A stretch of DNA of 64,000 bases. Origin: Bimuria novae-zelandiae CBS 107.79. Lineage: Eukaryota; Ascomycota; Dothideomycetes; Pleosporales; Didymosphaeriaceae. The position numbers and the translations under genes were made by a program. The stretch is taken from NCBI GenBank assembly GCA_010015655.1, contig ML976685.1:341695-405694 (forward strand), read 5' to 3'. The notes below the pieces were generated by a model. It did not search any database, was not told the origin of the DNA, and saw nothing but the letters and a program-made list of their open reading frames with translations. How positions within the stretch are numbered: position 1 is the stretch's first letter; the number at the start of each line of letters is the position of its first letter. Shown here piece by piece: positions 37,096 through 49,037 of the stretch.

Positions 37096-37406
37096 TCACA
37101 AGTCAGCGTCTATGTTATCTTGTTCAGAAAACTTCGTACCGTGTTCGCTCCCCGAGGGTAGACCTTGACCTATCTCACCGCGTTCCTCGCGTACGCCTGC
37201 CTCGACGGCTTGCTCGTACCCTTCCACGGGATGCGCTCCAGCGCGCGCTGCGCCGGCGGGCTCGGACAATTGTTGAGCGCCTTGCATGCTTGATCACGAT
37301 GATGAAGGGAGGAAGCCACGCCCGCAGGGTCGGTAAGGGAGACGGCGCGTGCAAGGGCGAGGATGGAAAGCAGGACGACGAGGGCCGCGAGGCGAGACAA
37401 AAGCAT
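37096..37406 (-). CDS. candidate small secreted protein
   Basis: The ATG at 37406 opens a textbook signal peptide (MLLSRLAALVVLLSILALARA), followed by a short mature part with two Cys (HHRDQACKALNNCPSPPAQ). Without splicing it ends at TAG 37170 (78 residues). With an intron from the GTACGA donor after PWKG to the AG before QGLPSGSEHG it would end at 37096 (about 85 residues). Which is right cannot be settled by eye. Location would be the secretory pathway or outside the cell; no function is suggested by the sequence. A TATA-like box lies about 95 bp upstream. It may instead be an upstream exon of the Ser-rich gene. Confidence 0.42.
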
Positions 37407-37496
37407 GAAGATATGAGCCTATACGGGATACTGAAGGCAGATAGTTGGAGACCTGTCTTAGTGTTCCCTCACTGAATGTGGGTTGAGACAGACCTA

Positions 37497-37506
37497 CTTA
37501 TACACC
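37497..37506 (-). promoter_or_regulatory. TATA-like box for the secreted-protein gene
   Basis: GTGTATAAGT on the minus strand, roughly 95 bp before the ATG at 37406. Position and sequence fit a TATA element; no experiment supports it. Confidence 0.35.
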
Positions 37507-39456
37507 ACCTCCCCAGCGCCATGGCGGACCGCTCACAAGAGCAAGTTTTGTCCCCGGTTGTCTTTGTCTCATCGGCCTGAAGATGTGTCGTCATGCTCTT
37601 CAGGTGCCCCTCTTCACATCACTGGTGTGGGAGGCACTGCTCAGCGCCCGCGACGACGCTCCCGTCTCGCGGCGCAGTAGTTCGGCAGAAACTACTCAGT
37701 TCGTGCGAGAATAGGTGCTGGTGGAGAAGCCACCTCCCAGTCTCGTCTGACTCATCATATAGCTCACGGCGTGGTGTTTCGCCGCAGTAGACCGCGATCG
37801 AGCATGGAGCATGGAGTTGAAATCGGATGCTGTAATTGCGGGATCCTACGGGGGCGGAGTACAGTCTGGAGCGAAGCTAACAACTTCATGTGAATTGGTT
37901 CCTTGGGTCGGAATAAGATGTTGGTGGATATCGACGTGAGAGGGCGGACTAGTTCCGGAGATCTGAAATCGAATGCCCGTCTACAGGCCGCGTCAATCGC
38001 ATCCTTCATCCTAGACAGGGTGTATCTTCCTAGCTCTGCTCCCGTGGTATCGACTTGGTGTTGAGAAACGTAAGCGTGTCAGTACGACCAAGGTTACCTT
38101 GTAGAAGGTCGTGCCTTCGAGATGCATAATCCGAGTGAACACCTGCTCACGCGGACACCTACTTTGGAGAGACTAGATGCCAGCCTCTGGGCGGTCTCGG
38201 CTTGCTAGGAGCCAGGTAGACAGGTAGACAGGAAGGCGTAGTCGAACCTGGAACAATTGCTTTCACCGGAAGACATTCAACATATAGCGCAGTAAAATTA
38301 CTAAAGATCCTTAGCTGAATGCTGCGTGCTCCCTACTTTTCATCAGTCCATTTAGTTTACCAATAATGTTGGTTAGATTCCCTAACCTCCAACATTTCCA
38401 CGTGCAATTCTCGCCCCGCGCCGCCTACCGCCCCCTCCCTCCCTTCCGCATCCATGTTCTCGGATGCCTGTCACGCCGTAATGTCGATCACTGCCCCTTT
38501 GACCAATTGAAAATTGAATTCTAATGTCGGGAGGGTTACAACGAGTTGCGGCGAAGCGGTCCGTGTGTAGTTCGCGCCCACATACGCATGTTCGAAGGTG
38601 AAACGTGCTTGAGAAGCACGGCTTTTCGTTGCTATCCCGAGAACTCGATTCTTCCAATCGGGGCTTTGAACAGGGGTTCACATACTGGTGTGTGCCTCGT
38701 ATATATTCCTGGACACTAGGACGAGAGTCGCATCCTTCAGAGGTTATTTCATCTTTTCTCCGGTGCGATCCCAGGATGGTGAGCTTTGGAACAGGATGTT
38801 CACTTCCAGCGCGAACAGAACCATGTCACTGCATCCGCAGCATTCGCGACACTAAAATGGATCTGCTCTTGAAATGATTGTACACATTTTGGTGGCTCCG
38901 ACCAAGCATGAAGTCGCCGTTGCCGTGCCGCAAAAGCGTTCAGTAAACGCCGAGACTGCCTTCATTGGTGGCTGTGCCGCCGGCGCGGCTAACGAATCTC
39001 GACCTGAACCGAGTTCTCGGTTTGACTCACTGCGGTGCCGCTACAGAGCCTGCTATTCATGTTCGGTGCCTGTAAATCACGTTAACAAACTAGCCTGTGC
39101 CATGCACCATAAGCGACCACACGGAATCGAGATGAGGCAACCTCACCTCAGTCAGGTATTCGCCGCAATCACCCGTCTGGTGTCCGATGGCGTTGAAACA
39201 CAAATATACATGAGACGTAGTGACTTCCGAATCGTCCAACTGGCACAGATTAGGTTGAATGAGTACTCTGGATTTTCGAATTCTCTCGTATCTGCGCCAA
39301 AGACCATCGCTATACTCCATACATGCATGCTGAGTGTTGAAGAACTCTATCATACCGTTGCCTCCCGCATGGTCTAGCCGTGAAGCCCCAGAAAGCTCTA
39401 CTGAATGTTGAAAGACTGCGCTTTTCCCAACGCCGTAATCGCCGCATATTAGGTGC
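37507..39456. other. intergenic, about 2 kb, no gene seen
   Basis: Between the secreted-protein gene and the end of C1-THF synthase. A 167-codon plus-strand frame at 38874-39377 lacks any recognisable feature and is not called. Confidence 0.5.
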
Positions 39457-42400
39457 TTAGAAGAGACCATCAATCTCACCCGTCTCAACGTCTACGTCGA
39501 CATTGAGGTAGCCAGGCGCAGTCGGCAGTCCAGGAATGGTTTGAATATCCGCGGCCAGCGCGTAGAGGTATCCCGCACCGGCCGCCATTCTCACGTCACG
39601 GATAGGAACCGTGAAACCCGTTGGTGCACCCTTAAGCTCAGGATCATGACTGAGCGAGTACTGCGTTTTTGCCACGCAAATGGGGAGATTGCCAAGGCCC
39701 TGCTTGACATAGGTGTCCACCTTCTTTTGTGCAAGTTCCGAAAACTCAACGTTCTTCGCGCCGTACATCTTCTGGGCGATGGCATCCATGCGCTCCTGCA
39801 CCGAACCCTCGAGGTCATACAGGAGTTTGAAGTCAGACTTAGCGTTGCTCGCCGCAATGATGCCCTTGGCGAGGTCGACGGCACCTTTGCCACCCTCAGC
39901 CCAGTGGTTAGCTGCAATGGCGTCTTCGGCGCCAGCAGCAAGTGCCTCCTCCTTAATGACGTCAATCTCAGCCTGAGTATCGGTCGAAAAGCGGTTGATG
40001 CACACGACAACGGGTACGCCGTATGACTTGGCATTCTCGATATGCTTCTTGAGGTTGACACACCCCTTGCGAAGGATCTCGACGTTCTCGGTTCGGTAGA
40101 CTTCCGGGAGCTGGGCGCCGGCCTTGACCTCAGGGCCACCACCGTGAACTTTCAGAGCACGGACGGTAGCGACAATGACAACGGTGTCAGGGGTCAGGCC
40201 TGAGGAGCGGCACTTGATATTGAAGAAGCGCTCGCCACCCATGGTAAAGTCGAAACCCGCTTCAGTGACAACGAAGCCAACTTTCTCGGCTGGGTTCTCA
40301 TCGGGCTCAGTACCGGCGAGCTTGAGAGCAAGCTTGTCAGCAAGCACTGATGAAGCTCCGATACTGATATTGGCGAAAGGACCAGCATGAACGAAGACAG
40401 GAGTGCCCTCTAGTGTCTGCATCAAGTTGGGCTTAATGGCGTCCTTGAGCAGAGCAGCGAGGGCACCGCCAGCGCCGATGTCGTCGCACGTGACCGGGTC
40501 GCCCCTTCGAGAGGTAGCAACCACCATTCGGCCTAGACGTTCCCTCAGATCGGAGAGATCGTTGCTGAGCGCAAGAATGGCCATGCACTCGCTAGCAACG
40601 GAGATGTCGAAGCCCGTTTCACGAGTTTGACCCTTCTCGGTCGCGGCCTGGCCAACCGTGATGCCTCGTAAATGCCTGTCGTTGACGTCCAGAACGCGGC
40701 GCCAAGTGATGGTTTCGGGATCGATGTCCAGTCGGGCGAATTTGTTGATCTCATCCTCCGTCAGGTCATCGGGGTTGGTCTTCGTGATCCCAAGCTTCTT
40801 CAAGCGACGGTACATGATGGGGAGGAACTCGCGCTTGCCCTTCTTGACCGGGACAAGTCGCTTGTAGAGAGGTCCGTCCTTTTGGGTGTTCTCGTGGAAC
40901 ATGCGCGTTTCGATGGCGGCAGCGAGCAGGTTGTTTGCAGCAGTGATGGCGTGGATATCTCCGGTAAGATGAAGGTTGAACTCATCCATGGGGATGACCT
41001 GACTGTAGCCACCACCCGCAGCTCCGCCCTTGATACCAAAGGTAGGGCCCATAGAAGGTTGTCGGACGTTGGCAAAGCATATCCGGCCAAGATGGGCACC
41101 TAGTGCTTGTGCAAGGCCGACGGTGGTAGTGGATTTGCCCTCACCGAGAGGAGTGGGCGTAATTCCAGCGATCAAGATGTACTTGCCGTTCTTGCGGTGC
41201 TCCAATCGCTTCAGCAGAGACAGGTCAACCTTTGCTTTGGTGTACCCATACGGCTCGAGCTCGTTTGGCAAGATGCCAACCTCGGCCGCCACGGACGTAA
41301 TCGGCTTGGGGTGCTGCTTCCTAGACACAGCAATGTCCGAGGGCACAGGGTCTTCGATCTTCAGAGGCAACGGGTTGATTTTCCGCTTCTTCTGCCTCTC
41401 AAAAGTGGCGTCTGCGGAGTCTACCACGTTCTGCAGAAGCATGGCAACCGTCATGGGTCCCACACCTCCAGGTACGGGGGTGATCTGGGATGCAATTTCG
41501 GCGGCAGACTCGTAGTCAACATCTCCAACCAACCTCTGGCCAGTCTTCTTGGAGTCGTCGGGGATGAAGTTGGTGCCGACGTCGATGACGATGGCTCCTG
41601 GCTTCAGCCACTCGCCCTTGACGAACTGCGCGACGCCAATGGCAGCGATAACGATGTCGGCCTGCTTGACGATGTCGGGCAGATTAACCGTCTTGGAGTG
41701 GCAGACAGTCACGGTCGCGTCGGCGTTCTTCAGCAGGTTGCTTACGGGGCTGCCTACAATGTCGCTCCTTCCCAGGACGACGGCGTTCTTGCCCTTGGGA
41801 TCAACGCCCACCTCCTTCAGCAGCACCATGACGCCCTTGGGCGTGCACGGCGTGAACAGAGGCTTGCCGCCGCGCTTGGCCAGCTCGCCGATGCTCGCCA
41901 CGCCGAAGCCGTCGACATCCTTCTCGTCGGCGACGGCCGATGTGATTGTGTGCTCGGAGATGTGCTTGGGGAGGGGCAGCTGCACAAGGATGCCGTGGAT
42001 GCTGGGGTCGTTGTTGTACGTGGTGAGCGTGTACAGGAGCTCAGCCTCGCTGACGTCCTCGGGGAACTTGACGAGCTCGCAGTCGATGTTGGCCTGCTGC
42101 TGTCAGTAGTGCATCCGCGAGACGGGGTGGTTGCACCTGCCTCTTCGGCGGCCTTGAGCTTCATGCGCACATAGGTACCTGCCCCGCGTCAGCTGCTGCT
42201 CGCCTGCCCCAGCCCTCCCTGCAAAGCACCCAGAGTCACCTACTCGAGTCCGACCTGTCTCCCACTGCAGCGTATCAATTAGCCTGCGGTACTGCTTTCA
42301 CGTGAGTAGGCACACACGCACCCTGGATGATCTTCAGCGACGGGCGGTACCGCGGGTTTGTCTCCTGCTTCTGCTTGACCTCTGCGCCGAGGCGTTCGCG

Positions 42401-42622
42401 TATACTGCGCGCAATGGCATTGCCATCGATTTTGGAGGCCGTCATGAGGGGCGAGGTGCTGGAAAGAAGGCGCCGTGTGGAGGGCGAGGGGAAGACATAG
42501 CTCTGCGCGTACGGAGAGCGAAATAATATTGTAGTCAGCGGGGTAGCTCGCGGCGGAAAACTACGGCCCTGCGCGCTGATCGATATCGGATGTAGCCTCA
42601 TCGTCGGGCCAAACGCAACCAA
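39457..42622 (-). CDS. MIS1: C1-tetrahydrofolate synthase (trifunctional), probably mitochondrial or dual-targeted
   Basis: Trifunctional folate enzyme: 5,10-methylene-THF dehydrogenase, methenyl-THF cyclohydrolase and 10-formyl-THF synthetase. Exons 42622-42322, 42264-42244 (21 bp), 42178-42141 and 42093-39457 give 998 residues from the first ATG, or 939 from the internal ATG at 42445 ([12 protein letters not shown]). The first 59 residues are rich in Ser, Arg and Pro, lack acidic residues and end [10 protein letters not shown], like a mitochondrial leader. Splicing restores [21 protein letters not shown]. Later motifs: [23 protein letters not shown] and PGGVGPMT (dehydrogenase/cyclohydrolase); [27 protein letters not shown] and [11 protein letters not shown] (synthetase). 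The third intron has a GC donor (GAG|GCAGGT) with tandem CAG acceptors. It feeds purine and formyl-Met synthesis. Confidence 0.95.
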
Positions 42623-43084
42623 ATGCGTCTATCAAATCCAGTGCGCGAGGACGCTGATTTTATCGGCCATGACACCTACCGGCGGATAACATGACTCAGG
42701 TAAACCCTGACGACGGTTGAAGAAGGCCAACCCCGGGCGCGCCAGATTTTATACCGGCGCCGAAATTGTCGGAGCGCACCTTCAGTGCGCTGCTTGTCAA
42801 TTACGTACGAGCAATGTCAGGGCGATCGAGGTACGTTCATTTGATCGACATACGTGCAAACTATGGCATACACTCGACCTTTGAAGCGCAATGAAGCTAA
42901 GCATGCCCTCTGGGTTCCATCGCCAGAATTTCCCCAAATTTTCTCAATGTAGTTTAGTGCCTCCGATGGACATGGTCCCCGACATCGCGGTAACACTCTC
43001 CGTCCCGACTTCACCTGAATCCCTATCGCAAACATGACTTCCGTCAGACACCTTGGAATGCAGACCCGTGATTTGTGTCCTTCG
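42623..43084. other. C1-THF synthase upstream region
   Basis: Short spacer between tandem minus-strand genes; no gene seen. Confidence 0.5.
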
Positions 43085-44748
43085 CTAGACCGCAGACTCG
43101 GTTGCCGGAGGGTTCTCCAAAACGTCCAAGAGAACGCCAAAGAGCACGAACAAGGACTGGGCCTTTTCCCTCAGGACCTCGCGGTGCTCTGCATGGCAAA
43201 ATCGAGCAAACCTGTCCGGGTGCCACTTGTTGCGCTCTGATTTCAGCATGTCCATCGTATATTCACTAGCGCCGCGCAGCAGCTCGTGTAGATCGTGGAC
43301 GCAGATGCCAAGGCGATGGGTGTCTTTCTTCAGAGGCGTGCATACCTCATTTGCGCATGCGTTCATGTAACTGGGGAGATCTGGGAAGGACCGAATATTA
43401 CCCCCTTTGAGCAGATTCTCGACATCAGTCGTGAATCGTGCGTATGCCTCTCGGGGGTCTGCGTGTGCTACCATCTTCTGGAAGTCTAGCCAGCTTCTGT
43501 GGACCCATCCCTGTTGCTTAAGACCGTTCTCCGCCAGAAACCAGTCCTTGCCCATATCCTTCAGGATATTGATCCGCTCGCCTTTCTTCAGCTCAAGTTC
43601 CCAAGAGTCTGCCGCGTGGGAACGTCCAGCGTGTTTGCTGACAGCCCACTGGAAGATCTGCATTCCTTTTGGATCCTTCGGAACATTGACAACCTGGTTG
43701 TGTTCATGCGAGTCTTTCGGCAGCGGTGGCTTGTTTGTAACAGGCCCATCGACAATATCTTGATCAGAAGATTGCTCGCCGTGCAGCCTGGAGACGACAG
43801 GATCGGGCTCGAAACGCAACATGAACTCGGGTTCCAGGGAATTTTGTGCAAACTTGAAGAACGCATACGTGTTCCCCGTAGGGGAGTGCGGGTCGATGAC
43901 CACATACTAAGTTTGTCAGTGCAATGGCGCACGAGGTAATGGGAACAGCCTCCTCACAGCTAGGTCCGCGATGAACTTGGTTTTGTCGATCCCCCGCGCT
44001 TGTAGATCGCCGTCATACCACAAACTTCCCAAGGTAACTTGGGCATCTTTTGGGTTTGGCAGCTGGCCGTAGCCGCCCCGGATGTAGAAGCTGCCATGAT
44101 TGTTCCAAGCAACATTTTTAAGGACGCCCGATGGGATCGACCCTTGCTTTCCGTTGGAATTCTCGGTGACGGTAGTACTCAACTTGCACAAAGCACGACT
44201 CAGGCCTTCAGGAGCTCTCATTTCAACCCAGCGAGAACAGGCCCATGCCACGAAAGACTCATTCGCCCCGAGCTGCACGCGCAAGGACGAGGCGAGCTCT
44301 TCAGAGTGTTTAGAAACATAGTCCACGAATGGCTTCAATTCGGTAGGGATTGCCTTTCCAGCTCGATGAGCAATGCTACCGTCCTTCATCTCATAGGTAA
44401 AGAAGAACGAATTGGCTTCGCTGCCAAAGGACGCGTGGAGTACCTTCTTGATTTTTCCTCCCAAGAAATCATTGACCACTTTCCGCGGCAACTGTGTTCT
44501 GTGCCAGAAATTAGTTGATCATGATGCAAACGGCCGTTGCCATACCGATACTGGTTGAACACAGCGCGCTCGCTTCGTTCAACCTCGCTCCTTCCGCGCT
44601 GTACTTACGTCGAGTAGCCATTAGGCGTGGCGCAGAATTGTGTCGCGCCTGGACCGAATGCAATGCAGTACTGATCTGGTCCGGGTGGCTCGAGCGTGGT
44701 GAGTGCCACTGAGACATCGACATGCTCTGCTGGAGTTGCGAGCGCCAT
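43085..44748 (-). CDS. SH3-domain protein with J-like C-terminus, function unknown
   Basis: Exons 44748-44609, 44498-43958 and 43906-43085 give 500 residues. The joins make ...NGYST-TQLPRKVVNDFLGG and ...IADLA-YVVIDPHSPTG, each with consensus donors (GTAAGT, GTGAGG). The N-terminal half has WD-like strands (YCIAFGPGATQFC, SFFFTYEMKDGS, GSLWYDGDL), suggesting a beta-rich fold. Residues about 315-370 form an SH3-like domain (WELELKKGERINILKDMGKDW, then GWVHRSWLDF). The end (TMDMLKSERNKWHPDRFARF) resembles a J-domain helix with its H-P-D motif. Filamentous fungi have many such proteins of unknown role; adaptor or chaperone-linked function is inference. Intact, no odd codons. Confidence 0.75.
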
Positions 44749-45881
44749 CTTACAGACCCTTCAGTGCTTGGTTACAATAATGACGAAGCGTGGGTGTGAA
44801 TCTCGAGCAAATTCGTATTTTTGGGGAAGGAGCGGTCACCAATTTGCGGTGGTTGAGGGCGTGAGTGGAAGTGTCGAGGTTGAAGCCAGGCGAGGGTGTA
44901 GGAGGAAGGCGCGTATGTCGCCACGAGCAAACGGAAGGGCCGACCTCGCATACCGTCGGTGAAGCTGATACTTCCAATACCGTGTCAAAGACATCGATGC
45001 TCCGTGTTACCCTAGAGAAAGTAATGCAAACGCCGATGGCTCCAGCAAAAAGGCGCCCATCGTTCTACGCCTCCATCCGCCTACTGCTGCATGATCGTAG
45101 GCATTGATCCATTACTATTACAGATAACCAAACTGGAAGATGTCCTGGTTCTGCCATCTTCCTCCCCTTCGTTGCTGCGTTCATGAGCTCATCTTCACGG
45201 AGAAATGCCCTTTGTATTAGTCCGCAAGCCCCCCTTTACTATGTCTCGCGATTTGCAGACAGAAAAAAGTATAGTATCTCAAAAATCGTATTTAAAAATA
45301 ATTCAAGTGTCTTCAAGCTGGGCTGTACAAGATAGCTTTCACTCAAAATGCAACCGAGGTCAACTACAGATAGGTATCAGTGCATGTACAGTCATTCGAA
45401 TCTTTATATACAACGGCCCAGCGGAACAATACCCAAACAAATCCGATTTTACAAAATGCGGACAAAAATGGACATGAAGACTTTGTTACACGCGTGAAAA
45501 TTTACGTGCCCAGGTGTGGGGCGGTAAAACAGAATGTGTAACCCTACGCCGATCCAACGCCAATGGCCGAGTAGCCAAATGCATGTATGCAGGTACACAG
45601 AGGTAGTTGTTGTACTGCTCCTCAGCAGTGAATGCATGACAAGACTGTCGCATTACTCGATACAGAAAACAAAGAAAAAGACCGCTTTTCCGCTCAACAA
45701 GACCCTCTCCAACGTCTTTTCTAGATGTATATATGCTGGTTCTAGAGGCCGCGGTAGGCCCGAGTGATGAAGCACAACAAGATGACCGGATAGGGAACGC
45801 AAAGGCTCGGGAAGGACCTCATGACAGCCAGGCACTCCACTATCCAAATAGCAGATACCGTCTCATGGGTGAGGGGACCGA
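44749..45881. other. intergenic, no gene seen
   Basis: Holds the SH3-gene promoter and the PRPP synthetase 3' flank. Some A/T-rich stretches (45230-45480); no gene supported. Confidence 0.5.
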
Positions 45882-47545
45882 TCAATGGTAATCAAACAGA
45901 ACGCTTATGCTCTCGCCGTGGTGCACTCGCCGTATTGCCTGTAGTTATTGTTAGATGTTACCGCTGTGCGAGATCCGACGTTGCCTACCTCAGCAAAGAC
46001 ATGGCCGACCTCCAACACCTGCAGTTTGGGACACCGCGCCTTGTGCTCGGCTTGATCGACCGTATTTGTCACAACAACCTTATCCAGTGCACTGGCATTG
46101 ATGCGATCGATGGCGTCGCCGCTCAATATGCCGTGAGTGATCAGCGCATACACCGTGGTCGCACCTTCCTTTTTGAGCAGCTTCGCAGCTCGCGTAATGG
46201 TATTTGATGTATCTGCCAAGTCGTCGATGAGGATTGCGGTGCGGTGAGCGACTTCTCCCACCAGCATCATAGTTGCATTTTGACGATCGCTGATCTGTGT
46301 AGGGCGGCGTTCCTAGTCACCTCGTAAGCTATAACTCCAGACTGGACCTTTCCACATACCTTGTGGATGAGCGCGAAGGGCATGCTTAGCGCGTCCGCAA
46401 TTGCCGTAGCTCGCTTTGCTCCTCCAGCATCGGGACTGACAATGACCGCGTGCTGGTAGTTCGGAATGGAAGATTGTATGTATCTTCGGAGAAGATGACG
46501 ACCGTAGAGATTGTCCACAGGGATGTCAAAGAAGCCCTGATACTGAGGATCGTGCAGGTCCATAGTAATGACGTGGTCTGCGCCAGCGCAGGTAAGAAGG
46601 TCCGCAATAAGTGTGCCGGCTTGCGCGACCCATTGCTTGTAGCCGGGCTGGGGCTGGAACTGGGGAGGCATGGTCGGAGGCCTCACGATGCCATTGGCAC
46701 CGTGCGTACTGTTCACTCCATTGATCTGTCTATCAGAGCTGTCCGATTTCTTCGACTCGATAGTATCGGAGCGCTTCATGGGACTGCTGGCTTGAGCCCC
46801 ATTGCGATCTTCCGACATCTTCAAACGCTCCAATGACTTGTCCAGAGAGGCGGTACCGTTTGTGAGGGTCGCGCCGGGATTTCCCGGGTGTGGAGTCGCG
46901 GGTACGCTGTCAAAAGAGTACGTGCCAGTTCGGCTACGATTGGCACCCGGTGCTTTCGCAAGTGGTGCACCCGTCTTGTTGTATGGAATATCGCTCTGGC
47001 GGGAGTACGGGAAGAACGGGAGCACGGCGGTGATGCGCTTCGCGGAGGCTGTTCTGCAGGCGGAGATGCAGATCAACTGTAGCGAGATTAGAAGCGCGAG
47101 AGTTGGCAGGCATCCAAACCCACAAGTTCCATGAGGTTATCATTAACTTTTCCTCCGCCGCTCTGCACGATGAAAACATCTTTCCCTCGGACCGACTCGC
47201 CAATTTCAACACGCGTCTCGCCAACGGCAAACTTGGAAAGCTCAGAGAAAGTCAGCTATGCGTTGTATTCTCTGTGGGTGGAATCTTACCAGCCGTTGTG
47301 CTGGAGGAATACCGAGTTGATCGCAAATCGTCTCTACATGGCGTTAAGAAGGCTGAAATTTAGACTAAGTCAGAGAGCCTTACGGGTGAGCTGCGGGTGG
47401 CCTGCGCAAGGGCTCAGTTAGCAAACGTTCAATTGCCAAATTACAGCCATCACATCGCCGTCCAGGCCGACTCGAAGTTGGACTCGGACAGGCGCTGCAA
47501 AGCCGACTTACTGCTGCCGCCCAGAACTACGATATTGCGCACCAT
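45882..47545 (-). CDS. PRS1: ribose-phosphate pyrophosphokinase, Prs1-type with long insertion
   Basis: Makes PRPP from ribose 5-phosphate and ATP, the entry to purine, pyrimidine, His and Trp synthesis. Seven exons: 47545-47512, 47401-47384 (18 bp), 47333-47290, 47240-47124, 47076-46360, 46312-45989 and 45938-45882; total 436 residues. Joins restore [55 protein letters not shown] and [18 protein letters not shown]. The PRPP-binding loop [14 protein letters not shown] and catalytic-site text [12 protein letters not shown] and [11 protein letters not shown] are intact. A Ser/Asn/Pro-rich insertion of about 110 residues (after [10 protein letters not shown], up to [10 protein letters not shown]) interrupts the fold, as in yeast Prs1, whose insertion links PRPP synthesis to cell-wall integrity. 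That role here is inference. The end is [14 protein letters not shown] plus three residues. Confidence 0.95.
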
Positions 47546-48530
47546 GACGACGGTGGTGGGGTCTCTCGCGGCCTGCGCGTGGGTATGGCAGGCTGCGTCG
47601 GAGCTTCACGGGTAATTCGTGGAAGGAAAAGGGTGTGCCGTCGCCTTTTGGGGCGTGTTGGGGCGGGTGTTCAGCGCTGGGGTAGCATGGTGGAGATGGA
47701 TGAACTTGCTGCGCTGCTCATTGAAGTTTTCTGCCAGGGCCAGGCCCGCCTCGGCTTGCTTTCCCTCCCTTTGCCGACCCACGCCCCACGGTTAAGCTTC
47801 GAGCACACAACAATCAGCGCTACGGCCCCATGTTCGCATCTCACATGCAGTAGTCTTTCACTGTCGCGCAGAAGCAGCGGTCAAATACCGCCTCGGTGAC
47901 TGGCCAGCTGAACAGCGACTTGGGAATGCCACCTTCCGAAGTCGGAGAGTCACGTGAAAGTTCTTCAGGCATGGATAGACCCGGGCGCTGGCGGTGAGCT
48001 CATATCTCGAAGGCACAGAAAAGTGGCAGGTCGTGAACACAAGAACTCACAGCATATGGTAGTAAATTTAGTATCTTATGGTTGGAAAATATACCTCCAG
48101 TTCTCTAGCAATTGCTACAGAATTAACCCTCACTACCTTCGTCTTTCGTTTTCCATTAAGCCAACTGCCCATTCCCCTTGCTTAAGATATGGCCGCTAAA
48201 TCCTCATTGATGGATGCCGTGTGACTAGGGCTTACTGCACGTAGAATGTGCCCCGCAGCAGCGTGCAGCTACCCTGGAAGCATTCGGCTTCTCTCGTAAT
48301 GCAGAATTGTAACGTCCTCTGAAAATCTCCGTCGCAACTTCGACTGCGAAACTACACGTGCTTGGAATAATAATGACGCGCGACCATGATAATACATCTC
48401 CGGTGCGGTGTGTTCCTCCGGCAGCGGCGCAGCGGGGCAAGGCTGTGAGTCTCGAAACTCTCTAGAAGGGTGTGTCGTCCATGATGACCATCGGACCACG
48501 AGATGTAGGGTCCTTTGCGGCAGGCTTCCC
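47546..48530. other. PRPP synthetase upstream region
   Basis: About 1 kb with no supported gene; contains the PRS1 promoter and the 3' flank of the next minus-strand gene. Confidence 0.5.
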
Positions 48531-49037
48531 TCATATCATTCCATCTTCCCATTTCCCACAACCCTTCCTTTTTTGTCTCTCCCCGGGCGTAAACAGCTCC
48601 GCACTCAACACCAACACCGCCGGAACGACCGCCAGTGCATCGATAGTCGCACTTCTCCTGTGCTTGCCCGCCAAGTTCATCGCAGCCGCTACCTCCCTAC
48701 TCTTCAGTTCCTTCTTGATCCTCGGCCACTCCTCCCCAGACTTGCGCGTGGAGTCGCTCGAGGAACCCCTGTGATGGAATGGCTTGAACGTGGAGATGGA
48801 GTGAGACTTTTGACGCTTTCCGGTGTCTACTTTCGGTTTCGGTATCACCGGTAAGGGGATGTTGATTTCGGTGTAGAGAGGCTCTTCGTATTTAGGTTCA
48901 GGCGAGCTGAGAAGCGCCTCTTCGTCGATCAAGGCGAGAGCAGGAGGCGTGGAAGGTGCGTCTTCAAGATGGTTCGTGGCGTTCATTTCCTCCACAAATG
49001 CCTCCGTCGTTGGAACCGCTGCGAAAGCCGGATTCAT
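48531..49037 (-). CDS. small hypothetical protein, about 168 residues
   Basis: Taken from the ATG at 49037 (MNPAFAAVPTTEAFVEEMN); the frame is open 40 codons further up but without protein-like character, so an upstream exon join is possible. Features are an acidic first third, a Pro-rich stretch INIPLPVIPKPK, a Ser/His patch SHSISTFKPFHHRGSSSDS and a hydrophobic run AVVPAVLVLSAELF near the end. No domain recognised, no signal peptide. Could be a tail-anchored or disordered protein; function not suggested. Downstream of it on the same strand is PRS1. Confidence 0.45.
   Translation of the reverse strand: MNPAFAAVPTTEAFVEEMNATNHLEDAPSTPPALALIDEEALLSSPEPKYEEPLYTEINIPLPVIPKPKVDTGKRQKSHSISTFKPFHHRGSSSDSTRKSGEEWPRIKKELKSREVAAAMNLAGKHRRSATIDALAVVPAVLVLSAELFTPGERQKRKGCGKWEDGMI

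Noticed and set aside
38874..39377. 167-codon plus-strand frame
   Set aside because: No recognisable features and ends against the C1-THF synthase 3' end; likely chance.
41107..42174. 355-codon plus-strand open frame
   Set aside because: Antisense to the conserved C1-THF synthase exon; its content mirrors that coding bias and has no domain.
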